A DNA stretch of 38,638 bases from Stigonema ocellatum SAG 48.90 = DSM 106950 (lineage in GTDB: Bacteria; Cyanobacteriota; Cyanobacteriia; Cyanobacteriales; Nostocaceae), in contig JADQBA010000087.1 in the NCBI GenBank assembly GCA_016903675.1, forward strand, positions 1 through 38,638. Reading direction: 5' to 3'. This document shows positions 8,359 to 16,265 of this stretch, piece after piece. A program made the position numbers and the translations under genes. The notes below the pieces were generated by a model. That model was not told the DNA's origin, did no database searches, and was given only the letters and a program-made list of their open reading frames with translations. Positions within the stretch are counted from its first letter, which is position 1. Every line of letters begins with the position of its first letter.

Positions 8359-8513
8359 GGAGTAGGGAGTGGGGAATGGGGAGTGGGGAGTGGGGAGTGG
8401 GGAGTGGGGAGTGGGGAGTGGGGAGTGGGGAGTGGGGAGTGGGGAGTGGGGAATGGGGAATGGGGAGTGGGGAGTGGGGAGTGGGGAGTGGGGGGTGGGG
8501 AGTGGGTAGGCGC
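8359..8513. repeat. Long GGGGAGT tandem array
   Basis: About 22 heptamers, almost all GGGGAGT with a few GGGGAAT and GGGGGGT variants, begins directly after the YciI stop codon. It is one of the two longest near-perfect arrays in the window. Confidence 0.95.
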
Positions 8514-8533
8514 TGAGTTACAAGTTAAAAGTT

Positions 8534-8563
8534 AATTCATAATTCATAATTCATAATTCATAA
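8534..8563. repeat. AATTCAT tandem array before ffs
   Basis: Four copies of the heptamer AATTCAT followed by AATTTAAT. It reaches to about 22 bases upstream of the predicted SRP RNA start and therefore occupies the likely -35 region of that gene; TATGCT at 8572-8577 is a plausible -10. Confidence 0.8.
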
Positions 8564-8584
8564 TTTAATGCTATGCTGTTTTTA

Positions 8585-8678
8585 GACCTGGATCTATGCG
8601 ACTTCAACGCCCAAATCTTGTCAGGACCGGAAGGTAGCAGCAATACGGGATGCTTGTGGTAGGCGTAGTCTCCGGGTC
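8585..8678 (+). ncRNA. ffs: Signal recognition particle RNA (small bacterial 4.5S type)
   Basis: The diagnostic Ffh-binding hairpin is present: GTCAGGACCGGAAGGTAGCA (8620-8639) matches the universal SRP domain IV core. The ends pair: GACCTGGA at 8585 with TCCGGGTC at 8671-8678, giving a single hairpin of about 94 bases as in other cyanobacteria. The RNA works with Ffh and FtsY in co-translational membrane targeting. Ends are judged from pairing and may be off by a few bases. It lies only 28 bases ahead of the next protein gene. Confidence 0.93.
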
Positions 8679-8706
8679 GCCCCATTTTAGGAGCGCAAGA
8701 GCGGCA

Positions 8707-9096
8707 ATGCCTGGTTTTGGAGATGTAGTTAAAAAAGCTTTTTACCTTGGTGTTGGGTTGGCTTCTTACGCGGGCGAGAAAGCTGGCGGAAGACTATCTG
8801 AAGTGCGATCGCAAGTCCAAAAGCTGGCAGATGAAATGGTGGCGCGGGGAGAAATGACCACAGAGGAAGCTCGCCGCTTCGTTGAAGATATGATGAAGCA
8901 AGCCCAACAGTCACCTAGTTCTGGTGCAACGGCAGACAAAACACCTCCCTCTGAACCACGCCGCATTGAAATCTTAGAGGAAGAAGACAAGCCCACAACC
9001 GCGAAAGCAATACCAACAGAAAATGTTGATAACTTACGCACACAAGTGCTAGAACTTCAAGAAGAGTTAAAACGGCTGCAACGAGATCACACTTAA
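8707..9096 (+). CDS. Conserved small helical protein (phasin-like)
   Basis: A 129-residue protein. Residues about 1-60 form an amphipathic helix (GFGDVVKKAFYLGVGLASYAG, then LSEVRSQVQKLADEMVARGE) like the poly-granule/phasin-related small proteins annotated in cyanobacteria. A TTEEARRFVEDMMKQ helix, an acidic linker, and a C-terminal coiled coil (NLRTQVLELQEELKRLQ) follow. The frame stays open back to 8650, but this would overlap ffs, so the ATG at 8707 is chosen. Function is not known; phasin-like is a description of shape only. Confidence 0.78.
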   Translation: MPGFGDVVKKAFYLGVGLASYAGEKAGGRLSEVRSQVQKLADEMVARGEMTTEEARRFVEDMMKQAQQSPSSGATADKTPPSEPRRIEILEEEDKPTTAKAIPTENVDNLRTQVLELQEELKRLQRDHT

Positions 9097-9098
9097 GA

Positions 9099-9173
9099 GT
9101 GAGGAGTGAGGAGTTATGAGTGATGAGTTATGAATTATGAATTAACTCCTAACTCCTAACTCCTAACTCTTTT
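9099..9173. repeat. GAGTGAG / TTATGA / CTCCTAA mixed array
   Basis: Short tandem units GAGTGAG, GAGTTAT and TGAATTA on the plus strand, then CTCCTAA units in the opposite sense; the halves can pair. It starts about two bases after the preceding stop codon. Confidence 0.8.
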
Positions 9174-9244
9174 ATGGTGAAAGTAGCCTTCTTGGGGTCT
9201 ATAATAGTGTCCTTCCGTTGATACCCAGAAAGGACGTTAAGTTT

Positions 9245-9649
9245 ATGGAAAAGTGGCAAAAAGAGTTTTGGGACATGATACAAACAGTCGCTGATGAAGT
9301 AGAGCGCTTCTTCCTGGGAATGACCGAAATGGTAGACACCTTTATTGATCTATCCGAAGAAATTACCGAGCAAGTACAAAATACAATTGCTACAGAATTT
9401 GACCAGTATTTGCAGGATCTGGCTGAACCAATTTTGGAAGTTTATTGGGAACTGGAAGAAGTGGTGGGCGAAGATATAGATCTGACTTTTCCTTATTCAG
9501 TTGACCCCACACAAGAAGAAAATTCCGCTTGCATCGGTTGCCGTCACTATCATGGTCAAGTCTATAACGGGAATTTATTAGTTTGTGGTATGCATCCCTA
9601 CGGGTGGGAGGATGAGAAGTGTCCAGACTGGGAACAGGAGGATTTTTGA
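9245..9649 (+). CDS. Conserved cyanobacterial protein with four-Cys C-terminus
   Basis: A 134-residue protein that I do not assign a function. Residues 1-75 are acidic and helical with regular hydrophobic spacing. The last 40 residues hold a likely metal-binding knot: C96-x2-C99 (ACIGCRHYHG), C114 (LLVCGMHPYG) and C126 (EKCPDWE), together with His at 101, 103 and 117. The ATG at 9245 follows an AGGA; an upstream in-frame start at 9218 adds nine residues without support. Between it and queF lie only 37 bases of tandem repeat, so the two may share a transcript. Confidence 0.78.
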   Translation: MEKWQKEFWDMIQTVADEVERFFLGMTEMVDTFIDLSEEITEQVQNTIATEFDQYLQDLAEPILEVYWELEEVVGEDIDLTFPYSVDPTQEENSACIGCRHYHGQVYNGNLLVCGMHPYGWEDEKCPDWEQEDF

Positions 9650-9677
9650 GTGAGGAGTGAGGAGTGAGGAGTTAGGA
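9650..9677. repeat. GAGTGAG short array
   Basis: Three to four GAGTGAG/GAGTTAG units directly follow the stop codon at 9649 and fill the gap before queF. Confidence 0.8.
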
Positions 9678-9686
9678 ATAATAAGA

Positions 9687-10073
9687 ATGACTATGGAAAT
9701 GAAGTATGGTGAACGTAACATTGCGGAAGGACAACTCGTTACTTTTCCTAATCCGCGTGTGGGAAGGCGATACGATATAAGCATTACCTTGCCGGAATTT
9801 ACATGTAAATGCCCATTTTCAGGCTATCCTGACTTTGCGATAATTCACATCACCTACATACCTAATGAGCGTGTGGTGGAATTGAAGGCGATGAAGCTTT
9901 ATATTAACAGTTACCGCGATCGCTACATTTCCCATGAAGAATCGGTTAATCAAATTTTAGATGATTTTGTTGCTGCTTGTGATCCATTAGAAGTCACAGT
10001 CAAAGGAGATTTCTCTCCTCGAGGTAATGTGCATACGGTCATTGAGGTGCGTCATGTCAAGGAGGAATTATGA
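9687..10073 (+). CDS. queF: NADPH-dependent 7-cyano-7-deazaguanine reductase QueF
   Basis: Reduces preQ0 to preQ1 in queuosine tRNA modification. The 128-residue protein is the short, single-domain (YkvM-type) form. It shows FTCKCPFSGYPDFA, with the active-site Cys in the Pro-Phe-Ser/Thr context, the QueF signature VELKAMKLYINSYRDR, then SHEESVNQILDDF and VKGDFSPRGNVHTVIE. The upstream in-frame codons (from 9657) derive from the tandem repeat, so the ATG at 9687 (MTMEMKYGE) is preferred; a second ATG at 9693 is also possible. No preQ1 riboswitch is evident upstream. Confidence 0.94.
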   Translation: MTMEMKYGERNIAEGQLVTFPNPRVGRRYDISITLPEFTCKCPFSGYPDFAIIHITYIPNERVVELKAMKLYINSYRDRYISHEESVNQILDDFVAACDPLEVTVKGDFSPRGNVHTVIEVRHVKEEL

Positions 10074-10094
10074 ATTATGAATTATGAATTATGA
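10066..10094. repeat. ATGAATT array over the queF stop
   Basis: Four copies of TTATGAA in tandem. The first unit supplies the last codons and the TGA stop of queF, so the repeat overlaps the coding end. Confidence 0.8.
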
Positions 10095-10176
10095 AATTGG
10101 GTTTTTCAGGATTTGTAGTTCTGGTTAAGTTGTGTGTTTTGATGATGAGTGATGTAATGGTTAGGGCTTGACTAAA

Positions 10177-10983
10177 CTATGATTCTGGTAGTTGAAGCGG
10201 GTCTGTGTTAAACCATTTTTTATAAATTTGGTTATAAGTACCATTAGATAATACAGTGGCTAAACCTTTATTAATGAGATCTAAGTTGGGAGAGTCTTTA
10301 GATGTAGCAATGCCATAGTATTCTTGTGTGAGAACATTACCAACAACTTTGATTCCTTTAAGACTGGCAATCTTAATGGCATATAAAGTACCAAAAGCAT
10401 CGCTAATAGCAGCATCAACATTGCCATTAAGCAAGTCTTGGAAAAATTCAGGTCCAGAATTCAACGTAGTAATTTTGGCATTGGGAATGGTTTTGGCTAA
10501 ATCCGCTCCTGGTGTACCAATTTGTACAGCAATTTTTTTGCCTTGGAGGCTATTTAAGTCTTTAATATCCTGGGTATTTTCTCTAACAGCGATCGCTAGT
10601 CCGGCTTTAAAATAAGGTCGCGAAAAGGAAATTGTCTTGAGACGTTGAGGAGTAATTGTGATCCCACTAATTGCAGCATCGGCTTTTTTAGCTTGCAAAG
10701 TAGAGATCATGCCATCAAAGGGAAGGCGTTCAAACTGAACCGTAAATTCAGCAGCATTGGCGATCGCATTCATCAAGTCAATATCAAAGCCTTCCAGATT
10801 GCCGTTAGCTGTTTGGATTTCAAAAGGGAGAAAGGTGGGGTCTGTAGCAACCTTGAGAGAATGAGTACTTAAGTTTGGGGTTGTGTTTATAGTAGGATGC
10901 TCATTGTTGCAGGCAATAATTAGTAGTACACAGCTTAAGCCGAGAATGATCTGACGCCATTTCAGGTTAATGAATTTCCTCAT
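10177..10983 (-). CDS. Amino-acid-type ABC transporter substrate-binding lipoprotein
   Basis: A 268-residue periplasmic binding protein of the bacterial SBP family 3 (glutamine/arginine/cystine type). The start MRKFINLKWRQI leads into a hydrophobic stretch ending in a lipobox (LLIIAC), so Cys25 is probably lipidated. The mature part has KVATDPTFLPFEI, LEGFDIDLMNAIA, DAAISGITITPQR and YYGIATSKDS, all normal for the family. I chose the ATG at 10983 because it gives a classic lipoprotein signal; the ATG at 11025 would add 14 residues and place it ten bases from the upstream gene. No permease or ATPase gene adjoins it, so partners lie elsewhere. Confidence 0.9.
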   Translation of the reverse strand: MRKFINLKWRQIILGLSCVLLIIACNNEHPTINTTPNLSTHSLKVATDPTFLPFEIQTANGNLEGFDIDLMNAIANAAEFTVQFERLPFDGMISTLQAKKADAAISGITITPQRLKTISFSRPYFKAGLAIAVRENTQDIKDLNSLQGKKIAVQIGTPGADLAKTIPNAKITTLNSGPEFFQDLLNGNVDAAISDAFGTLYAIKIASLKGIKVVGNVLTQEYYGIATSKDSPNLDLINKGLATVLSNGTYNQIYKKWFNTDPLQLPES

Positions 10984-11035
10984 GTAAGTAGGTAGGTCTA
11001 AATAAAGCAAATCATGTTTTGGCATGACAAAATTT

Positions 11036-11623
11036 TCATGTTGTTAATCTTTTGACCATTTCTGCATAATGCCAAACTTGTTTGGGAGACCAAAAAAGCA
11101 ATCTACCTAAATTAAATGCAGCAGTAGTGAAGCTTAAAGCTTCAAAATCATTATATTCTGGTGCATTTTCAAAAACCCTAAAAAAATTATTTGCTGTGGT
11201 TTTTGCAGAAACATAAGCTTTCCAACCTTCATGAATAGCTTCTGCAACTACTGAAGCGCAGTTCCTTTTGACCAAATGGTAAGATGGTTGATTAGTTTGG
11301 AATTCTCTCCAAAATGTTTTGATAGGCTCTTCAGGAAGGTTGAATAACTCAACTTTGGCGTCAGCCTCTCTTTTCAACCTAGCTTTACCTAAAACAAAAC
11401 AATCTTCGTCATAGCTATTACATGTAGTGTAAATAAAATACTCAGCTACCAATTTCTTAAGATTCTTACTTTTAAGAGTCTCGCCAGAGGAGTGATTAAT
11501 AAGGTCTTTGTTTGGCCAAAAGGTGATATAAGTATCTAAACCTACCTGCATGGAAACATGCCCTAAGAAATCCTGAGGAAGCCAGATATATACAGTGATA
11601 ATGTTTTTCATTGTTTCACTCAT
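11036..11623 (-). CDS. Unknown protein with His and Asn-Cys motifs, possible papain-like fold
   Basis: A 195-residue protein I do not recognise with certainty. Near the N-terminus is IWLPQDFLGHVSMQVGLDTY with His22 followed by a beta-rich ITFWPN. Past the middle is SYHLVKRNCASVVAEAIHEG with Cys122 at the head of a predicted helix. This His-first, Asn-Cys-second order recalls permuted NlpC/P60 and LRAT-like papain folds, seen in some toxins and effectors. That is inference from two motifs. No signal peptide is seen. It lies upstream of the binding-protein gene on the same strand. Confidence 0.68.
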   Translation of the reverse strand: MSETMKNIITVYIWLPQDFLGHVSMQVGLDTYITFWPNKDLINHSSGETLKSKNLKKLVAEYFIYTTCNSYDEDCFVLGKARLKREADAKVELFNLPEEPIKTFWREFQTNQPSYHLVKRNCASVVAEAIHEGWKAYVSAKTTANNFFRVFENAPEYNDFEALSFTTAAFNLGRLLFWSPKQVWHYAEMVKRLTT

Positions 11624-12305
11624 GCTTAATTACTAGTACAGTCTTTCAAGCATTGATATATTTAGAGATTGACGCGGGGATATTTTCACCCTCCGCGTCC
11701 TTTTATAAAAATTTATTTTAACACATCCTTCTATGCCACGGGTACTATAGCAATCCTATTTGAGATCCGAACTTGGGGGACTTGGGGGACAAGCCAGAGG
11801 TGTTTGTAATATCAAGTCCGTTTAATTGCTGATCGTAAAAACCTCTGGTGCTCAGGAGTGCGTCAGTCCTAATAATAAGTATTCAACCGGACATGATATA
11901 ACTCTTACACGGATTGCTATAGATGTCGGACATAGCTTATAGAAACCCGGTTTCGCACTCCTGACACCGGGTTTTGGTCGGCTAGTTCTTAACTGAACTG
12001 TATTGTGACATAGCTAGCTACACTGTTGTGGTAGTGGTAGATGCTTCAAGGTGCGTCTGATACTCAATGCGTTAGCGTTTGGAGTCATCAATCGACGGGA
12101 CTTGAATACTGTAAATCTACCCAAATTTCGTAGTATTAATTACACATGAAAATCTCACACATAGCTGCAAAAAGCAAGAAATATCATGAAATTAGTAGAT
12201 AACAAAAGTTGAAATTGCCTCCCTGAGTAGACTATGTCATAATTATGATATTTACACTAAATTGATAGTGTTACCGTAGTTTATATTTATTAAGGAGTAG
12301 TGAGA
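11624..12305. other. Intergenic stretch with repeat elements
   Basis: No gene is recognised here. It holds the TATAGC element at 11746-11921 and a decayed copy of the AGAAACCCGG hairpin at 11941-11975 (one arm intact, the other diverged). The A/T-rich upstream region of the small membrane protein begins after about 12120. An AAGGAG ribosome-binding site lies at 12292-12297. Confidence 0.6.
11746..11921. mobile_element. Small TATAGC-ended element, copy 3
   Basis: 176 bp from TATAGCAATCC to GGATTGCTATA, perfect 11-bp terminal inverted repeats. The left interior ATCCGAACTTGGGGGACTTG and GCCAGAGGTGTT match the copy at 5418. The right interior (inverted: TATAGCAATCCGTGTAAGAG) matches the outer ends at 7906 and 30893. 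Non-coding. Confidence 0.7.
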
Positions 12306-12572
12306 ATGGCAACAGTGCAACTGCAGGCAGGAGAGTCGTCTACAATCGACACAACCTTATCTCAAGGTGAAAATTCTTTCAGTTTGTGGAGGAGACCTGT
12401 ACAGATGTTGGTGGCAAAGCTAAATCGGTTATGGTGGCATACAAAGGCATACGGAACAATTCTGAGCATGATGCTGCTGGTTTTAGTGAGTTTGTTCTTC
12501 GTCTATGTGTACTGGCTTTACCGCAAATTTATACCTGTTCCAGCCAAAAGAGCAATGAAAAATTCTGGTTAA
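12306..12572 (+). CDS. Small single-pass membrane protein, unknown
   Basis: An 88-residue protein with a polar N-terminus (MATVQLQAGESS), a basic and aromatic stretch (LWRRPVQMLVAKLNRLWW), then one strong transmembrane helix (ILSMMLLVLVSLFFVYVYWL) and a basic tail (YRKFIPVPAKRAMKN). The ATG at 12306 sits eight bases after AAGGAG, better than the overlapping ATG at 12300. It is not recognised as a named family. It faces the fatty acid hydroxylase-like gene tail to tail across a hairpin. Confidence 0.65.
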   Translation: MATVQLQAGESSTIDTTLSQGENSFSLWRRPVQMLVAKLNRLWWHTKAYGTILSMMLLVLVSLFFVYVYWLYRKFIPVPAKRAMKNSG

Positions 12573-12625
12573 ACTCATCGATGCCCACGTCCTCGATGTG
12601 CAGAGTTTGCCAAGAGAACTATAGT

Positions 12626-12660
12626 TAGATCTAGGGCAATCTCTGCCTCATCGAGATCTA
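12626..12660. terminator. Possible bidirectional terminator
   Basis: A broken hairpin with outer arms TAGATCT (12626-12632) and AGATCTA (12654-12660) and inner arms AGGGCA/TGCCT sits between two convergent genes. The right arm overlaps the stop of the leftward gene. No strong T-run is seen, so this is tentative. Confidence 0.4.
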
Positions 12661-13158
12661 GATGCGGGAGTACCGGAGATGAACTCTCAGGAGGCGTAGC
12701 CAGCGCAACCAAGTTTTAGAAGGTTGCTCAAAGAATGTGAAAATATCACCGTAAGCCTGGTTAGTTTTTTGATGGTGTAGCCAGTGTCTTTCAGGAGTGG
12801 TAATGAATAGAACCTGGCATAAAAAATTTACTAGCTTTGGAGTTTGCCAACCTAGTACACCGAAGTGTCTCCACCATACATGAAACTGACCGAACAGCAG
12901 TCCAGAGATAACACCGATCCCAGAGAAAGACCACAGAGCTACTGCCACCAGTAGATATGGCAGAGCACCCAAGATACCATCTAAAAGAACCTGGGGATTG
13001 AATGTCAAGATAGCGTAATGACGGAAGTCCTTCTTCCAAGAGTGGTGCGTTCGCAGGTGAAGGCTACCAAATACATGCTCGGGTATGTGGTAGATGAAGG
13101 TAGAAAGGAAATCCCCAAAAAACAATAATAACCAAGCAACAGCGATAGCCTCAAGCAT
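12658..13158 (-). CDS. Fatty acid hydroxylase / sterol desaturase superfamily-like membrane protein
   Basis: A 166-residue membrane protein with the His clusters of the di-iron hydroxylase/desaturase superfamily. These are HIPEHVFGSLHLRTHHSW near residues 24-41, HVWWRHFG near the middle, and RHWLHHQ towards the C-terminus. Hydrophobic stretches lie at about 5-22, 57-90 and 105-120. It is shorter than typical members (often 200-300 residues), as for the short bacterial carotenoid or fatty acid hydroxylases. The start is an ATG at 13158 with a strong GAGGAG six bases upstream. The substrate is unknown. A perfect 18-bp palindrome lies about 200 bases upstream. Confidence 0.8.
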   Translation of the reverse strand: MLEAIAVAWLLLFFGDFLSTFIYHIPEHVFGSLHLRTHHSWKKDFRHYAILTFNPQVLLDGILGALPYLLVAVALWSFSGIGVISGLLFGQFHVWWRHFGVLGWQTPKLVNFLCQVLFITTPERHWLHHQKTNQAYGDIFTFFEQPSKTWLRWLRLLRVHLRYSRI

Positions 13159-13352
13159 TTTTACTCCTCAAGTTAAGCAACAAAATTACACATAGATGAA
13201 TGGCTGCCAATGCTTAATGCTATAGCCAGCAACTTTTGAGAGCTTTGAATCTGGCTTTAATAAGCTATCGCTGCCATTGCATACATCTAAAATCCCATTA
13301 CATTGCCGTAGTATACCATGTGAAACCCAAAACTTTCTGAAAAAATTTAGTT

Positions 13353-13370
13353 AAAATTTGTACAAATTTT
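13353..13370. promoter_or_regulatory. Perfect 18-bp palindrome, possible operator
   Basis: AAAATTTGTACAAATTTT is a perfect dyad in the upstream region of the leftward hydroxylase-like gene (start 13158). The TTTGTACAAA core could bind a dimeric regulator; it does not fit a full NtcA site (GTA-N8-TAC). The role is inference. Confidence 0.35.
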
Positions 13371-13433
13371 AAGTTAAGCTTCCGTTCAACACTTTTTCTC
13401 CTAAAGTAATTGCGATTAAAACAATGCCAAAAA

Positions 13434-13478
13434 CAGTTTATCAGAAGTATTTCACCGAAAAATACTTCTGATAAACTG
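13434..13478. repeat. Perfect 19-bp inverted repeat
   Basis: Arms 13434-13452 (CAGTTTATCAGAAGTATTT) and 13460-13478 are exact complements around a seven-base loop CACCGAA. The stem is much longer and more A/T-rich than a standard terminator. It is unrelated to the other palindrome families in the window. Confidence 0.75.
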
Positions 13479-13688
13479 AATTTATCGACGCCAAAACATG
13501 AAAGCGATTCCAGCAGTCAGGAGTTGAACCCCTATCACCAGAGCCACGCAGGCAGACAAACCACAGCTACACCAGAAAAATCCAGGAAGCACAGCGCGAA
13601 ATTTCGCGTCTGGTGAAGGATTTTGGCATCACACGAAATCATTTTCATTTTGCGGGATTCAGCAACGCCCTCGTGCGGTTCGTTTTCT

Positions 13689-16217
13689 CTAGATATCTCC
13701 CAACAAAACCCAGTCTTTTTCCCAATCAATGCAGATCCTATAAGAGTTTTGCTCAGAATCGCTCATGGAAACCAAACGCACAGGGAGGAGTTTACGGAGT
13801 TTTTGTACCAATCGGTAAGCTTGGTGATCGTAGAGGGGTAATTCCATCACGCCTGGGACACCCAAAACCCCTGGTAAATTTTTCATGAATTCCCTAGCTT
13901 CACTCAAGTGACAGCCTGAAATATTAGTCAATTCATTTCCGGCGTAGTAAATTGCCTTGGGGTCAAGAGGCTTCAGGGCTTGCAATTGCCAGCGCCGACA
14001 GGGTGCGAGGACTCCTCGCTCAATCCGTCGCAGCCCATTAATGGTGGCCAAAATCACCAAGCGATCGCCCACATGCAGCCGTGTATCGTCCGAGGGCATC
14101 AGTTTGCTATCGCCCTCCTGCTGACAGTGGTAAAAAATTGGCACCACTCCATAACCATAAGCTACCTGTGCTAAAATCTTACCATCGAGGGTATCATTCG
14201 CCTCAATCTCATATTCCGTTACCAGAACAGTCTGATTCTGGAGGGGAAACAAACTGAGAATATTTTCCCCAAAGGCAGCACCCACAAAAGCTTCTGCTGA
14301 CAGGGCATAGGCGCAAAATGATCTTACATCCGGGATCAGTCCAGCTAGATGATCGCTAAACCTCTGATCTTGGGTGCGGATGACCAGATCAATCTTACGG
14401 TTTATCTTCAATGCTGCATCACGAGCCATCAGCGCTACTTCCAGGTTCAGCATCTGATCGTCCGTCACCATAATCACGCTGGCGGCGTGGGGAAGGTTGA
14501 CCGCCCTCAGTCCTTTGTGGATGGCATCGCAAACTAGGGGCACTTGGGGCATAAAGTCCCTTTGCTCGCTCGTGGAAGTCAGGCAGACAAACGGTTGTTT
14601 CAATTCATACAACAAAGTTGCAATTCGCTGTCCCACTCTGCCTAACCCCACTAACACGACATGACCCGCCTGAGGAACGGGAGGTCGCCGCTGCAAAAAC
14701 TCAAATTTTGAGCTTAAGATGCGATCGGCAATCAGTCCTAAGACGCTCAAAATGAACAGGAGGCTGAATGCTGTAATCACCAGACAAATAAACTGTGCCC
14801 ACCAGGGTACGGGAACCGTAGTGTCAAGACCTCCAAACACATCGCCGTACCCTCCCAGCAGCAGGATAATAGCAGCAGAGATGGCTGCCTGCCAGGACAT
14901 ACCAGATATGTTCAGCTTAAGTACGACAGATCCAATGACAGCCAGAATTAAGCCAGTCAGCAACCCTAGAGTCACAACTCTGCGGGTTTGCTCCCCATAA
15001 GCCCATGCCCAAGCATCAACTAAGTTTTGCCGCCAGTCTTGCTTTGCTAAAATTTGGATGTCTTGCAATCTTTTGCGCCAGTTGAACCGAGAGTTGGCTG
15101 TTGTTTTCTCAAAGGGAGTTACAGTTTCTACCTCTTCAATATAAATGATGGTGTCCCCCACTTTGACTCGGACATCTGGTGTCCACTGATAAAAGGCTCT
15201 CAAGGGAGCTTCAGATTCAGGTAATTTAAGTTTACTTCCCTGGAAGGAATCCATAAGAGCAGCTTTGGGGTAACTCAGCAGGCGTTGAGTTTTCTTATGC
15301 AGCTTAGAAGCCGGAAAATTTTCAAAGCGGTAGTCCCCTGGTGCTACCTGCTGCTTCACGACGCGTAGTTGGTGGTCAGCCAAATTGAAAAATCCTAAGG
15401 TTTCTTCCCCCAAAGCCGCTAGGGCAAAGGTGGCTGCTGGGAGTTCAGTGGGGTCAAGGGCAACAAAATTGCCCAGCTTTTGCTTGAGGAGTTCATTGAG
15501 GTTTTGCTTGCCAGATCGCACCAGCAAACGGATGTTTCGATTAATCCGACGAGCGGCGATCGCAGTTTCAATGTTGACGCTATCATCACTAGTAACGATG
15601 AGAATCCCCCGACACGAACGTATCCCAGCTCGTTCCAAAACACTATCTCGACGGCAGTCACCTATAATTAAGCTTGTTGCCAGTAAATTCGGTAAATCCT
15701 CGAACTCCCAGGTTTCTGGTTCCTTGCGGTCAATGGCAGTAATGCTAACCTCAAACTCCAGGAGGGCAAATTCTTTCAAAGCCACCACACAATGCTGCCC
15801 CAGATTACCTAATCCACAAACCAAAAAACGCTCAACTCTAGTTGCAGAATGCCCATCTGAAAAACTTCCCCTCTGACTATTTTCCTTATCCCCCAGATCC
15901 TGAGTATGAGCTACTCTCCTTTCCAGCTTTAGTGTAATCTCATGGCTCCAAGCGGTAAAGGGATCTCCCACCTGACGTCCGTATATCCGTACATTGGTGA
16001 GCGATACATCACCAAGACTGCCCACCGCTAAGCTTACCAATGCAACCATTTTCTGCTGTTCTGGAACAATCGCCGACTCCAGCAAGACATAGAGACAGCC
16101 CTGTTCTTGTTCAGCTTTGACAGTAATGCCTTGAGGCAAAAGCAGGGAATTCATAACTGCTACAATCCCCTGTATATTTTCAATTCTTGCAAGTTCTGGA
16201 AAACCTGACTTGGTCAT
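13689..16217 (-). CDS. Double-RCK (TrkA-N) potassium channel-like protein
   Basis: An 842-residue protein of unusual build. Residues about 1-105 match a cyanobacterial module ending VRIYGRQVGDPFTAWSHEI. A first TrkA-N/RCK nucleotide-binding domain follows (RFLVCGLGNLGQHCV, then GDCRRDSVLERAGI), then a linker. A short membrane region at about 415-510 has two helices flanking a re-entrant stretch LLLGGYGDVFGG that resembles a K+ selectivity filter (GYGD). A second RCK domain (HVVLVGLGRVGQRIA, then VTDDQMLNLEVALMARD) and a TrkA-C-like segment (LHVGDRLVILATING) close the protein. The expected role is nucleotide-gated K+ flux. ATG at 16217 is preferred to a TTG at 16241. Confidence 0.82.
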   Translation of the reverse strand: MTKSGFPELARIENIQGIVAVMNSLLLPQGITVKAEQEQGCLYVLLESAIVPEQQKMVALVSLAVGSLGDVSLTNVRIYGRQVGDPFTAWSHEITLKLERRVAHTQDLGDKENSQRGSFSDGHSATRVERFLVCGLGNLGQHCVVALKEFALLEFEVSITAIDRKEPETWEFEDLPNLLATSLIIGDCRRDSVLERAGIRSCRGILIVTSDDSVNIETAIAARRINRNIRLLVRSGKQNLNELLKQKLGNFVALDPTELPAATFALAALGEETLGFFNLADHQLRVVKQQVAPGDYRFENFPASKLHKKTQRLLSYPKAALMDSFQGSKLKLPESEAPLRAFYQWTPDVRVKVGDTIIYIEEVETVTPFEKTTANSRFNWRKRLQDIQILAKQDWRQNLVDAWAWAYGEQTRRVVTLGLLTGLILAVIGSVVLKLNISGMSWQAAISAAIILLLGGYGDVFGGLDTTVPVPWWAQFICLVITAFSLLFILSVLGLIADRILSSKFEFLQRRPPVPQAGHVVLVGLGRVGQRIATLLYELKQPFVCLTSTSEQRDFMPQVPLVCDAIHKGLRAVNLPHAASVIMVTDDQMLNLEVALMARDAALKINRKIDLVIRTQDQRFSDHLAGLIPDVRSFCAYALSAEAFVGAAFGENILSLFPLQNQTVLVTEYEIEANDTLDGKILAQVAYGYGVVPIFYHCQQEGDSKLMPSDDTRLHVGDRLVILATINGLRRIERGVLAPCRRWQLQALKPLDPKAIYYAGNELTNISGCHLSEAREFMKNLPGVLGVPGVMELPLYDHQAYRLVQKLRKLLPVRLVSMSDSEQNSYRICIDWEKDWVLLGDI

Positions 16218-16265
16218 AAACTTAGTGCTGGGTAATTCCAAAGAGGGGAGTTTTCGTATCTTGCA

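Larger units (their letters stand above)
13159..13688. other. Intergenic stretch with palindromes
   Basis: No gene is recognised. It contains the palindrome at 13353-13370 and the hairpin at 13434-13478. About 200 bases of unassigned sequence follow, including ATTCAGCAACGCC (13660-13672), a motif also present at 35406-35418. Confidence 0.55.

Noticed and set aside
8313..8516. Gly/Trp/Glu-rich open frame (WGVGSGE repeats)
   Set aside because: It is a read-through of the GGGGAGT array; heptamer repeats cycle through frames without stops and give such false ORFs here and at 1006, 1100, 3986 and 18129.
8650..9096. Longer start at 8650 for the small helical protein
   Set aside because: It would overlap the SRP RNA by about 30 bases, and the added residues look like translated RNA gene and spacer.
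9177..9245. preQ1 riboswitch upstream of the Cys-rich gene and queF
   Set aside because: No preQ1 aptamer hairpin with the A-rich tail and downstream pairing could be made from the sequence.
13353..13370. NtcA binding site
   Set aside because: The palindrome lacks the GTA-N8-TAC spacing, so only a generic operator is suggested.
13505..13560. tRNA-like T-arm sequence on the minus strand (GGGGTTCAACTCCTGA)
   Set aside because: The T-stem pairs poorly, no acceptor stem closes, and no D-arm or anticodon arm is found at the right spacing.
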